Assembly (NCBI RefSeq): GCF_008329715.1
Contig: NZ_VTSR01000006.1
Span: 372,001 to 436,000, forward strand
Direction of reading: 5' to 3'
From: Gimesia chilikensis
GTDB lineage: Bacteria > Planctomycetota > Planctomycetia > Planctomycetales > Planctomycetaceae
Length of the DNA: 64,000 bases
The position numbers and the translations under genes were made by a program. This document shows positions 8,701 to 19,400 of the stretch, in pieces. Within the stretch, counting starts at the first letter, position 1, and each line of letters starts with the position of its first letter. The notes beneath the pieces are model-generated. The model did no database searches and was not told where the DNA came from. It saw only the letters and a program-made list of their open reading frames with translations.

Positions 8701-9430
8701 TCCATTCGCTGGCATGCTCATTCAAATGGAAGTCAATCACCAGGGGCAGATGATCGGAAGCCTGGCGTGAAAGCTGAGACCGTGCCAGCCTGGCCTGCTT
8801 TATACCAATCTCACCACGAATAAACGCTTTATCCAGCGTCCCCACAGGCATATACGCAGGAAACGACCGAAAGCGGGACGGCGGGCTCGTCACTTCCTGA
8901 TATTCAAATTCAGAGAACTTCCCGTTCGCCAGGGTATTCCGCCAGTCGTTCGTGTCTCCCACGATCAGCGAAGGATGATCATTGCCTTCCCGAAACAGTC
9001 GATGCGTCAGCAGATGATTGATCTGCCAGTGACGCTCTTTTTCAGCCAGCCCCAGGTGGAAGTTCACCAGTTGAAAGGGCCCCTCGGGAGAGTCGATCAA
9101 CACAATCTGGGCACCGCGCGCTTTCCGCCACTTATTGGTCAGCGAAATCTGATGCTGTGACAGAAACGACCAGCGGGAAAGGATCAGATTGCCGTAGCCC
9201 CCTGTCTTCAGCTTGACATTCAGCTGATACAGCGATTCCGGCATATTGAAGTAATCAGCAAAGATCTTCGGCTGGTTATTGAAGCGGGAACGTTTCACAT
9301 TCCGGTCGACCTCGTGCAGGCAGATGATATCCGGATTTTCCTGCTCGATAACACCGATCACCCGTTCCAGTTGATACCGACGGTCACGTCCGCCGATCCC
9401 TTTATGAATGTTATAGCTCAACAGTCGCAT
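8681..9430 (-). CDS. Endonuclease/exonuclease/phosphatase family protein
   Basis: About 249 residues from the ATG at 9430. This start gives MRLLSYNIHKGIGG, the canonical opening strand of the family, and avoids overlap with the upstream gene that ends at 9444. Motifs run in the expected order: SYNIHKG, CLHEVDRN with the metal-binding Glu, NFHLGLAEKERHWQ, VGDTNDWR, and SDHLPLVIDF with the catalytic Asp-His. There is no signal peptide. Family members cleave phosphodiesters in nucleic acids or phosphoinositide/lipid head groups. The sequence resembles the cytosolic DNase-I-like bacterial subgroup, and the substrate is unknown. The 13-base gap from the upstream gene makes co-transcription likely. 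Confidence 0.85.
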   Translation of the reverse strand: MRLLSYNIHKGIGGRDRRYQLERVIGVIEQENPDIICLHEVDRNVKRSRFNNQPKIFADYFNMPESLYQLNVKLKTGGYGNLILSRWSFLSQHQISLTNKWRKARGAQIVLIDSPEGPFQLVNFHLGLAEKERHWQINHLLTHRLFREGNDHPSLIVGDTNDWRNTLANGKFSEFEYQEVTSPPSRFRSFPAYMPVGTLDKAFIRGEIGIKQARLARSQLSRQASDHLPLVIDFHLNEHASEWIKKAGQ

Positions 9431-9443
9431 GTTTGATTTGATT

Positions 9444-10238
9444 TTACTTGCCAGTGAGTAATGCGGGCGCAACCGGGATCACTCCCAGGTCTGTCGTACC
9501 GGGTTTAATTTTAAGCTTGAAGCGTCCCCGTTTCCAATCATCCCGGGCGGCCAGATATCCTGCTTTTTCATGCCAGAGCTGGAACTCCCATTCGCCCACA
9601 GGCAGATTCTGAATCTGGAATCGTCCCGAATCATCGGAAGTCGCAAAATAAGGATGATCCAGAGCCACCAGCCAGCCTTCCTGCCAGGGATGAATGCTGC
9701 AGCTCATCCGCAGCGGGAGCTTCTCACCATGCTCAAACTGATGGTCGAGTTTTTCTCCGGGGGGCAAGAGTTGATTCAGACTCATATTACGATAAGCCTT
9801 CACCTGAAAGCCGTGCGCACACAGATCTTTATTGACGGCCTGCAGCTTCTGGCGTTTAACCCACAGCCCCGCCACATGCGGCTGAAAAATGCAACCTTTA
9901 TTTTCAATGGTGACCGACGCAGGCAGCTTGTCGTAGGATGAATGGATCTGTGCTTCCTTCATACGGGATTCCCGCAGGTAGATAAATACATTCGCCAGCC
10001 CTCCGTCTTTCCCGGTGACCAGCCCCTGATCGACAATCAGCTCGTCGAATTTACCACAGATCTCCTGATCCCGGTTGATATCGAGTTTCGCAGGTGTCTG
10101 TCGGTCGCCGGTAAACTTGAACTGCCCGGTTAAGTTCCCCCATTCTGCTGCCTGCACCTGTTTCACAACGCTTGAGGCGAGACTCAACCCCAGCAGGCAG
10201 CCTGCAATGACCAGTTTCGTACGATTCAAGATCTTCAT
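9444..10238 (-). CDS. Secreted cupredoxin-like / carboxypeptidase-regulatory-like domain protein
   Basis: A 264-residue protein with a Sec signal peptide (KLVIAGCLLGLSLASS...VQA-AEW). The mature part is all-beta. It contains VTIENKGCIFQPHVAGL, NKDLCAHGFQVKAY and MSCSIHPWQEGWLVALDHPYFATSDDSG in sequence. The paired Cys/His elements around CSIHPW recall methylamine-utilisation-linked cupredoxin-like proteins common in planctomycetes, where Cys and His could bind copper. The last ~70 residues (GRFQIQNLPVGEWEFQLWHE) match a carboxypeptidase-regulatory-like beta-sandwich. GGAG abuts the ATG, which is unusually close. It probably forms a two-gene unit with the downstream phosphatase-family gene. 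Metal binding is inferred. Confidence 0.65.
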   Translation of the reverse strand: MKILNRTKLVIAGCLLGLSLASSVVKQVQAAEWGNLTGQFKFTGDRQTPAKLDINRDQEICGKFDELIVDQGLVTGKDGGLANVFIYLRESRMKEAQIHSSYDKLPASVTIENKGCIFQPHVAGLWVKRQKLQAVNKDLCAHGFQVKAYRNMSLNQLLPPGEKLDHQFEHGEKLPLRMSCSIHPWQEGWLVALDHPYFATSDDSGRFQIQNLPVGEWEFQLWHEKAGYLAARDDWKRGRFKLKIKPGTTDLGVIPVAPALLTGK

Positions 10239-10363
10239 CTCCTCTCAAGCGGATGGGGCTGACAGTACCCCGAACGCGGCACCAGCGTACAGGGAACTCA
10301 CACTTCATATCTTACCGCCCTGCCCCCCTGGAGGAAAGATGCGCCGGCGGACTACTCCAGAAA

Positions 10364-10407
10364 TAAAAAATGCCCCTCCGCAACAGTCATCCGCTGCAAA
10401 GGGGCAT
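10364..10407 (-). terminator. Rho-independent terminator of the giant surface-protein gene
   Basis: Read on the minus strand, ATGCCCCT and AGGGGCAT pair across a ~22-base loop and are followed by TTTTTTATTT. It lies 49 bases past the stop at 10456. Confidence 0.75.
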
Positions 10408-10455
10408 ATCTCAAAGTTTCATTTCATTCCCTGAGGAATGATTGAAAACTGTTTT

Positions 10456-13400
10456 TTATAACAGAGGACCTTCCCAGTTGGTGAAGGCATCATCCATCAT
10501 GTTCTCGTCCAGTTGAGCATCACCGACCAGATCCAGATCATCGTCAGCATGAGCGAAGACCAGTTCCCGATCCTCGATGTCCTGGAATTCGTTCTCAAAG
10601 TATTCTGATTCATACAGATCTTCAACCAGACTGCCGTCCAGAGTCTTCCGATCTACCAGCAGGTCCTGATCGTAGAGTGAAGGCTGAATCGCATCGTAGG
10701 AGACGGTCTGTGAAAGACCACTCTCTTCGGTGCTCTCTTCTTTCACCGGTACAACCACAACTGGTACAGCCAGGCTGACGGTCGATTCCGCAGCGAAGGT
10801 CTGAGCAGCTTCCGGACTCTGAATCAGCACCGGTTCGACAGGTTCCGAAGTCGGTGTTCCGTTTGTACCGAAGATCGGGCTGGCAGATCCGCTGCCGGAA
10901 CCACCGGATGCATTTGCATACGATTCGAGCAGCATCTTGACATCCAGATCAGAGATTGCCTTACGGACACCCGGATCCAGCGTGTCATTCATCAGATCAT
11001 CACCAACGGCAGGATCTTCGATGTGCAGACCTGTTGGATCCAGTTCGACGGTGAAGTCAGAACCGACAAAGGTCAGGTTTCCGTTTCCATCGTCATTGAC
11101 CAGGTTGTTGAATCCGCTGTAGTAGCGGGTGAACCCGAGAACGTGACCGATTTCGTGCAGCAGTACGGTAAACAGGTCGTAGCTGCCACCCGTGGGTGCA
11201 TCGGTAACATCGACGTGCCAGCCTAAGCCGTTGGCATCGTTGTCAATCACCACCCGACCGGCAACCGGAACACCGTCAACGTTGTATTCAGTTGTCTGGC
11301 CAGAACCCAGCTGAGCAGTACCGAAGTCCTGAACGATGATCTGAACTTCCAGAGGCTCATCCAGTCCCAGTGCTGCTTCCCAGGTATTTACGGCTGCTTC
11401 CACAACTTCGTCGATGGTGTCATCACCACTGTTGACTTCGAGTTGGGTTCCGATCCACTTCTGTCCGAAGTTGGTCGGGAAGATTACTTCCGAGTTTCCA
11501 CCCTTCCGCTTGTTGTAGTTCGATGCGAGGTAAGTCAGGTCACGATAGTCGACCCGACCACTCTTATCGAAGTCCAACGCTGCAGCAAAGCTGGAAGAGG
11601 CGTTGATCACACTCTGGTTGTAAGCAGAGGTGAAGAAGACCAGGTCCTTGAAATCGATCGAACCACTGTTGTTGATATCATAGATCACCGGATACAGATC
11701 AGTTTCAGGCAGAGCCCCGACAGTCACAACAGCTTCACCAACACCAGAGATGTTGATTTCGGTGTTCTGGATATCCAGTCCCAGAGAGAGCGGTTCCAGT
11801 GTCAGATCGGTGGGATCTACTTCAACCTCGTCACCTGCCAGAGACTCGAACTTGATTCGAGCCAGCAGAGCGTAACCGGAACCACCAACGTTTGCCTGGT
11901 TTGTGCTACCGCCCAGGTTGCGAACAACGCCGGCTTCATCGTCAATAATCACAGTCCGATTGAAGTTGAAGTTTGAACCGAATTCGACTGAAGTTGCTGA
12001 GAAGTAAGCAGTGTTATAAGCGATGTTCGTCAGCACGTCGGAAATTCCGAAACCGCTGGCAGTATCGACCCAGACCTCAACCCAGAATGAATCCCATTCA
12101 TCGAGCCAGTCAGCATTGCCCGGCAGGGCAAAGGTATGTCCGTTACTGGAGACCGTAGTCCGGTCTTTGACAACCGAAATCTGAATGTTGGTCTGTTCGT
12201 CAACGACGCTTGAATCACCACCTGAACCAAACAGCGGAGCTGCTGGTGGATCTTTCAGTTCGACGGCACCGATGTCGGTAATCGCGACAGAATCATTGTC
12301 GCCATCGACCGGACGGGGTTCGCCACGCTGATCGACCAGTGGGGCACCATTGTTTCGACCGGCGTCAATCGCCGCACTGCCGAACAGCAGTGTGTGAGTC
12401 CGGGTAGGACCACCATTATCCAGCAGGATTCCCAGCTTAGGATCAACGGGTGAGAGCAGTGAACCGATAATGTTTCCATTCACAGCATCGGTCAGTCCAG
12501 TGGCTCCTCCAATGTCGCCGACCAGGTTATTGAAGCTGGTGGCAGAGTCGTAGACACCGCCCAGATCAGGATTCCCCTGTGCTCCACTGTTACCAGCGAC
12601 GATTGTGTTGACCAGGGTCACAAAACCGCCGGCACTGTTGGAAATACCACCGCCGGTCTGGTCAGCCGTATTATCGGTCAGCGTGTTGTTAACGACTGTC
12701 AGAGTTCCCTCGTTCAGGATCGCACCACCACGTGAACCGGAATGGTTGGCCGAGAAGGTCGTGTTGGTTGAAATAACAGTCCCTTCATTAAAGATCGCAC
12801 CACCACGACTGCCGGACTCGTTCATGTAGAACAGAGACTGTGATACATCGAATGTGGCACCCGAGGCAACATAGACAGCCCCCGCACGAGCATCAGATGT
12901 GTTAGCTTCGAAGGTTGTGCGAGACACAGTTGCCGTATTCGTATACTGATAGATCGCACCACCCTGGAATCCAGCATGGTTGTTGATGAACAAGGCATCG
13001 GAGATATCCAGGCTGGAGGCACTCACGATTGCACCACCCAGGAAGTCCGAGTTGTTGTCACGGAAGATGATCTGATTCAGTGTGGTTGGCCCCTGAGCCA
13101 GGAGTGCACCACCATCATCGGCATCACCGTTTCGCAGTTCCATATTGGACAGGTTCAGAGTGACACCACCCGAAGTTTCGAAGATGCGATCCAGCTGATG
13201 GGCATCAATGATTGTGGTACCCGATCCCTGACCGAAGATATTCACTGACTCAGATATATCGAAGTCACCGGTGGCATTATTGTTTTCACCGGCTCCTGCG
13301 ATTGAGATATCGTAAATTCCCGGCAGGAGGATAATGTTATCCACACCTGGTGAGGCATTCGCGGCGTTGATGGCTTCACGCAGTGAGGTCAGACCATCAC

Positions 13401-16400
13401 CAGGATCGACGATATCGTCTGTCGTGTCGACTACGATCCCGTTGTCTACGATAGTACCAACACCAACCCCATCCAGAACATTCGCGTTCAACGGCGGATT
13501 AAAGGTATCATCGATTTCAACCGTGAAGTATTCATTGGGCTCGGTCAGAGCATCGTTATTCACAACAACATCGAATGTCACTTCAGTCATACCAGCTGGA
13601 ATCACCAGGCCGTTAATGGCATTGGCTACATAGTCACTACCAGCCAGAGCTGTACCATCGACAGTTGTGATGTCAAAAGTAACATCGGCACTGGTCGCCT
13701 GCGATACCGTCACAGTAAATGTGAATGTGGTCGTTGGTCCTCCGTCGTAGTCTTCCGTCAGGGTGACGTCACTGATTGACAGCAGGGCAAAGTCATCATT
13801 TTCGATGGTCCCGATACCGGTCGCATCAGCGATGGTAGCATTACTGCTGGCATTCGACAGATTCACACTGAAGGTTTCATCTGCTTCAATCGCGGTGTCA
13901 CCATTTACGACAACCGTAATTGTCTTTTCAGTTTCTCCCGGATTGAAAGTGATCGTCTGTGGCAGAAGCTGGACATAGTCCGAATCGGCGAGTGTCGCTG
14001 TCAGATCAGCCGTTTCCAGATCGACCGTTACTACACCCGCTACAGGCGTCGACAGCGAAACGGTGAAGTTGAAGTTGGTGGTCGTTCCAACCGGACCTTC
14101 ATCCAGCGTTACATCGTCGATGGAGATAGAAGCCTCATCGTTCAGGATCGTCCCAAGTCCCTGGTCATCGGCGATCGCTGCCCCCTGGGCATTGAACAGA
14201 TTGACGAAGAAGGTTTCGTGATCTTCGACGAGTGTATCACCATTCACAAGTACCCGGACGACCTGGGTCGTTTCTCCAGCAGAGAAGGTTACCCGACCTG
14301 TTGTGAAGGCATAGTCGATACCGGCGACTGCGGTGCCGTTGGACGTTTCGAAGTCGACAGTCACTTCGTCTACATTCGCATTCGACAGTGAGACCACAAA
14401 TTCGAACTCGGTCGTACCGGCATTCGTTTCAACCTGGCTGACATCAGTGATGCTGATCGTCGGAGTGACGATTTCGAAAGCACCGATATCACTGGTTGTG
14501 TCTGTCGGACGCAGAGCCCCCCGCTGGTCGATGGTCACTCCATCAGTGTTGTCACCCGCATCAATGGCTAGACTTCCTGGCAGCAGAGCGTGGGTGAATG
14601 TGGGGCCGCCATTGTCCTGCAGCGGACTCAGGAACGGATCGATGTGTTGTGCGTTCGAACCGACAATATCATTGTTGAATCCGTTGATAAAGCCGACTGC
14701 AGTACCGCGGGTACCAATCAGGTTGTGTCCCTCAGAGGTGAAGGAACCTTCAACGTCGTCTCCGCTCACCAGCGAATCGTTTCCGGCGATGATCGTGTTT
14801 TTGACTTCGACGGAAGCGGTTGCAGCAACAGAGTAGATACCACCACCTGAACCTTCGGTCGTGTTGTTATAGATGGTGGTATTGTTAATGGTCAGCTCAC
14901 CAGTGTTGTGAATACCACCACCTTCTTTACCGGCTTCGTTCCCGGAAATTGTCACGTTGGACAGATCGATTGTGTCCTCGTTCAGCAGACCACCACCACG
15001 GGTTCCGGCAAAGTTGTTGGAAATCGTGCTGTTGGAAATCGACACGCTACCGGCTGCCACTGACGGAGTCTGGCCAGTCACAGAAATCGTGTACTGCCCC
15101 AGGCTGCCGTAATCGGAATAACCAGTTCCCAGGACGTCGCCTTCACCTGTACCTTCGATGGACAGGTAGTAAGTACCAGCTCCCAGTCCGGAGAAGGATG
15201 CATTCAGAGCACCAATGGGGTTACTCGTTGCAATCTGAGTTCCGCTGGAATCGTACAGGACGGCAAGAATGTCCAGGTTCGGGCTCTCGAAGAATGGATC
15301 GATGGTGACATCGCCACCCGTGGTTGAGAACTCGAAGTAGTCCACATCGGTATTTCGTTCAATGATACCGGAAGCCGAACCATCTGTGATGGTAGATGCA
15401 AAGCCAATTGTGCTGGCATGATCATCGGCCCGGTAACCAAATCCGTTCTGGGTTGTGATGATACTCAGATCGTCTTCAGTGTTGTCAGCATCGGTGTACT
15501 CACCCTGGCTCCACTGAACCAGATTCTGGTAGTAACCAACGCCCATAATGGGAGCCCAGCCGGTTGTACCACTGCCATGACCGTCGTAATACTCGAGCAC
15601 TGAAGTACCGTCGTGGAATAAGCCCAGCGTGTGTCCGACTTCATGGCTGACGGCTTCGGAAACACCGATTAGACCAGTATTGAATACATAAGTTGGTGTA
15701 TCGACGTTGTCGTTGAACGAACCAACATAGGCGACGCCCCCGGCATTGCTGTACCAGGTGTTCGCACCAATTACCACACGGATACCCCAGCGAGAGTCTG
15801 ACGCATCAGTTCGGATCAGGTCGCTGACAGGTGGCTCCGCGGTCGTCACATTGACATTGAACGGCGCGAAGTCCTCGACAACCCGCAGCCAGGTACGCTG
15901 AATCACTTCGATTTCAGCCAGGCTGAATGTACTGGTATCGCCATCAGTATCGTATGCGGGTGTCACAACGGTACCGAAGTCGGTATTCCACTGTGTGCCC
16001 GTTGTCGTGTGGCCATTGAAATCGAGGTAAATCGTGTGGTTGGCACCTGGGAGCGAACTCAGATTAAATGTATCGCTGACAGGGAACGGAGGAGCTTCGC
16101 TCAAGACAGCAATTTCGGAATCACCGTAATCGTACTTAGGCAGCACGTCGATGTCGTACCCGGAATTGTAAACCGGATAATCGTAGTCAGTGTCTGTGTC
16201 TCCTGCCACGTACTCATTGGAGACAGCAGGTACAACATTGGTTACGTTACCACCTTCACCATTCCCGACCGCAGCCTGGTCCGAAACGAAGACACCACCA
16301 CCGGCGACCGTTGCAGTATTACTGTCGATCGTCGTATCGGTGACTTCCAGGGTTCCCCCTGTAGAGTTGTAGATACCACCACCGTTTTCAGCATCGTTAT

Positions 16401-19400
16401 AAGAAATCTCACTCAGAGCAATGCTTAAGACACCGGGGTCATTATTAAAGATGGCACCACCATCGGCGATTGCAGTGTTGTTGTGGAAGAAGCTGTCCGT
16501 CATGATCACGGTACCGCTATTGAACAGGGCACCACCGCGGTTCGCGAGGCTGTTCTTAATCTCTACATCTTCCAGAGTCAGATTACCGAAGTTGAGGATG
16601 GCACCACCGTCTTCGACGCGTGTGACATCACCATTCACGAGTGTGACCCCGCGAATCGAAACGTTAACACCTGCGAAAATCTCGAAGATTCGATCCAGGT
16701 AATCTGCATCAATCACAGTTTTGCCCGAACCAGCACCGATGATGGTCAGGTCATCGGTAATATCAAGGTCACCCCAGTAGGCGTTACCTTCACCCTGACC
16801 GAACAGCGAGAGTGTATAGACTCCGGTTCCCAACAGAATCGTGTCAGCACCAGCACGAGAGTTGGATTCAATAATGGCTGCCCGCAGAGTACTCTGTCCG
16901 TTGACATCGACGCTCACGCCATCACCGGGGTTCGCATCTACCGAGTCTCCGAAGCCGGTTACGATGTAACCAGACTCGAAAGCTCCGATATCCACAATGA
17001 GTGAACCATTGCCGTCCCCGTCAAACAGACGGGCGAAGCCCCGCTGGTCGTCAGTGGGAGCGTAGAAGTTATTACCTGCATCGCGGGCCAGACTTCCACC
17101 GAGCAACTCGTGAGTGAAGGTGGCACCACCGTTATCCTGCAGTGCTCCCAGTCCCGGGCTGACCGGAGTCGCAAAGGTACCCACAATGTCACCGTTAACC
17201 CCATCGGTGAAGCCGGTTGAAATACCGCCGACACCGATCAGGTTGTTACCGCGTGAATCAAAGTCGCCGGTCACATCCGGACCGGGTGAAGTTGTCGAAT
17301 TACCGGCAACGATGGTATTAGCCACAGTCACATAACCATCGAGGGCATTAAAGATACCACCACCGGCGATCGAGGAGTTATTGAAGATCGTCGCGTTGGT
17401 GACTTCGATACTACCTTCATCACTGTTGAAGATACCGCCACCATTGTTACCAGCTTCGTTGCCCGAAATCGTGGCATTCACGACGCTGGACGCTTCGAAA
17501 GAGTTGTTATACAGACCACCGCCATCACCGACAGCAATGTTGTTGGAAATGGTGCTGTCGAACAGATTCAGTTGGGCAACATCATCGTTAAAGATACCGG
17601 CCCCGTTCAGAGCACGGTTTCCGTCAACAGTTGTCCGTTGAACGTTAATAATGGCACTGGAGGTATTATAGATACCACCACCGTCGCTGCTGGCAGTGTT
17701 CTGCAGGACATCTGACAGGTCCAGATTGATGACCCCCAGTTCCTGGTTGTAGATACCAGCACCGGAAACGGCGACGTTGTTGATGAAGGAGCTCTCGCTG
17801 ATCGAAACCGTTCCTTCTTCCTGATCGTTATAGAGACCACCACCAAACTGCTGGGCTTCACTGTCACGAACGGTTGTACCGCTCAGGATCAGGGAGACAC
17901 CAAAGTTGGCAATCGCACCACCATCACGATCAGCTGAGTTATCATCGAAGAAACCATCTGTAATTGTCACTTCACCAGCGGTCGCATTGTACAGACCACC
18001 CCCGTCAAGGTGAGCGGTGTTCGTCAGGATTGAGACATCCGTCAGTGTTGCGATACCACCGTCGTTGTAGATACCGCCACCACCCAGAGTGGTCGTGTTT
18101 CCGGAAACAGTTGTCCGGGAGATAGTCAGCGATGCTGCTTCTTCATTGAAGATACCACCACCCTGATTCGCGGTGTTGCTGTTTACCTTACTGTCGACAA
18201 TCGTCAGGCTGGCCAGGTCGTTGTTATAGATACCACCACCGTCCAGTGTCGCCGTGTTACCGGAGATGTCACTGCGGGTAATACCGATTGTGGCCTGCAG
18301 GTCATTATAAAGACCGGCACCATCGCCACTGGCTGTGTTACCAGTTATTGCAGAATCGACAATCGTGACCTGTGACTGGTCGTTGTTGTAGATACCACCA
18401 CCGTCAACGGCGCTGTTACCCGAGACCTGACTGTTGGAGAGATTCAAAGTCCCCTGCTGACCCAGTTCTCCGTTCAGGATACCACCACCGTTGAGTTCAG
18501 CAGTGTTACCTTCGACAGAAGTATTCACGAGCGAGAGCGTACCAATGTTGCGAATACCACCACCGCTGGTTCCGACAGCATTACCGCCGGTTACTGTCAA
18601 TCCCTGCAATGTCAGATCGGCACCGGTGAAGACATCGAAGACACGATCGTCCAGCCCGGTAGCATCGATAATTGTCTGTCCGCTGCCAGCTCCCAGGATG
18701 GTCAGTGTACCACTGGTATCGGTAACGTCCAGGTCACCTGTGAAGGCATTGTTTTCACCAGCACCTGTCAGCGTCAGAGCATAGGTTCCGGATCCCAGAA
18801 TGATCAGTGAATCACCTGCCAGAGCGTTGGCTTCCATGATCGCGGCACGCAGGGTGATATTCCCGTCTGCATCCGCGGCAATACCATCACCAAGGTTGGC
18901 ATCGACGGTATCCAGGTCACTGTTGACGAAGAAGGTTCCGAATTCAACAGCTCCGATGTCTACGGCTGATCCCAGCACCCGCTGTGAACCACGCTGTTCC
19001 AGGGCATCGATATCTGTGTTGATACCTGCATTGATGGCGACACTTCCCAGCAACAGGGCGTGTGTCAGAGTCGGTCCGCCGTTATCGGCCAGATTGGAAT
19101 CCAGCACGACCGTCGGATCAATGACACCCTGGATGTCCAAGGCTCCCAGTCCGGTCGCAGTTCCGACCACACCGACCAGGTTTCCACCCAGGCTGTTAAA
19201 GGCCCCCTGCAGGTCGGCATCACTGGCAGCAGTGTTGTCCAGAATCAGATCGTTCTGCAGAATTGTCGTTCCGGAATTAGAGATCGCACCACCGAAGGTT
19301 CCCGCATCGTTCTGAGTCATCGTGTTGTTCACGGCACTCAGAGTGGCAGTGTTACGAATCGCACCACCGCTGCGGTCTGCCTGGTTGCCTGAGAATGTGC

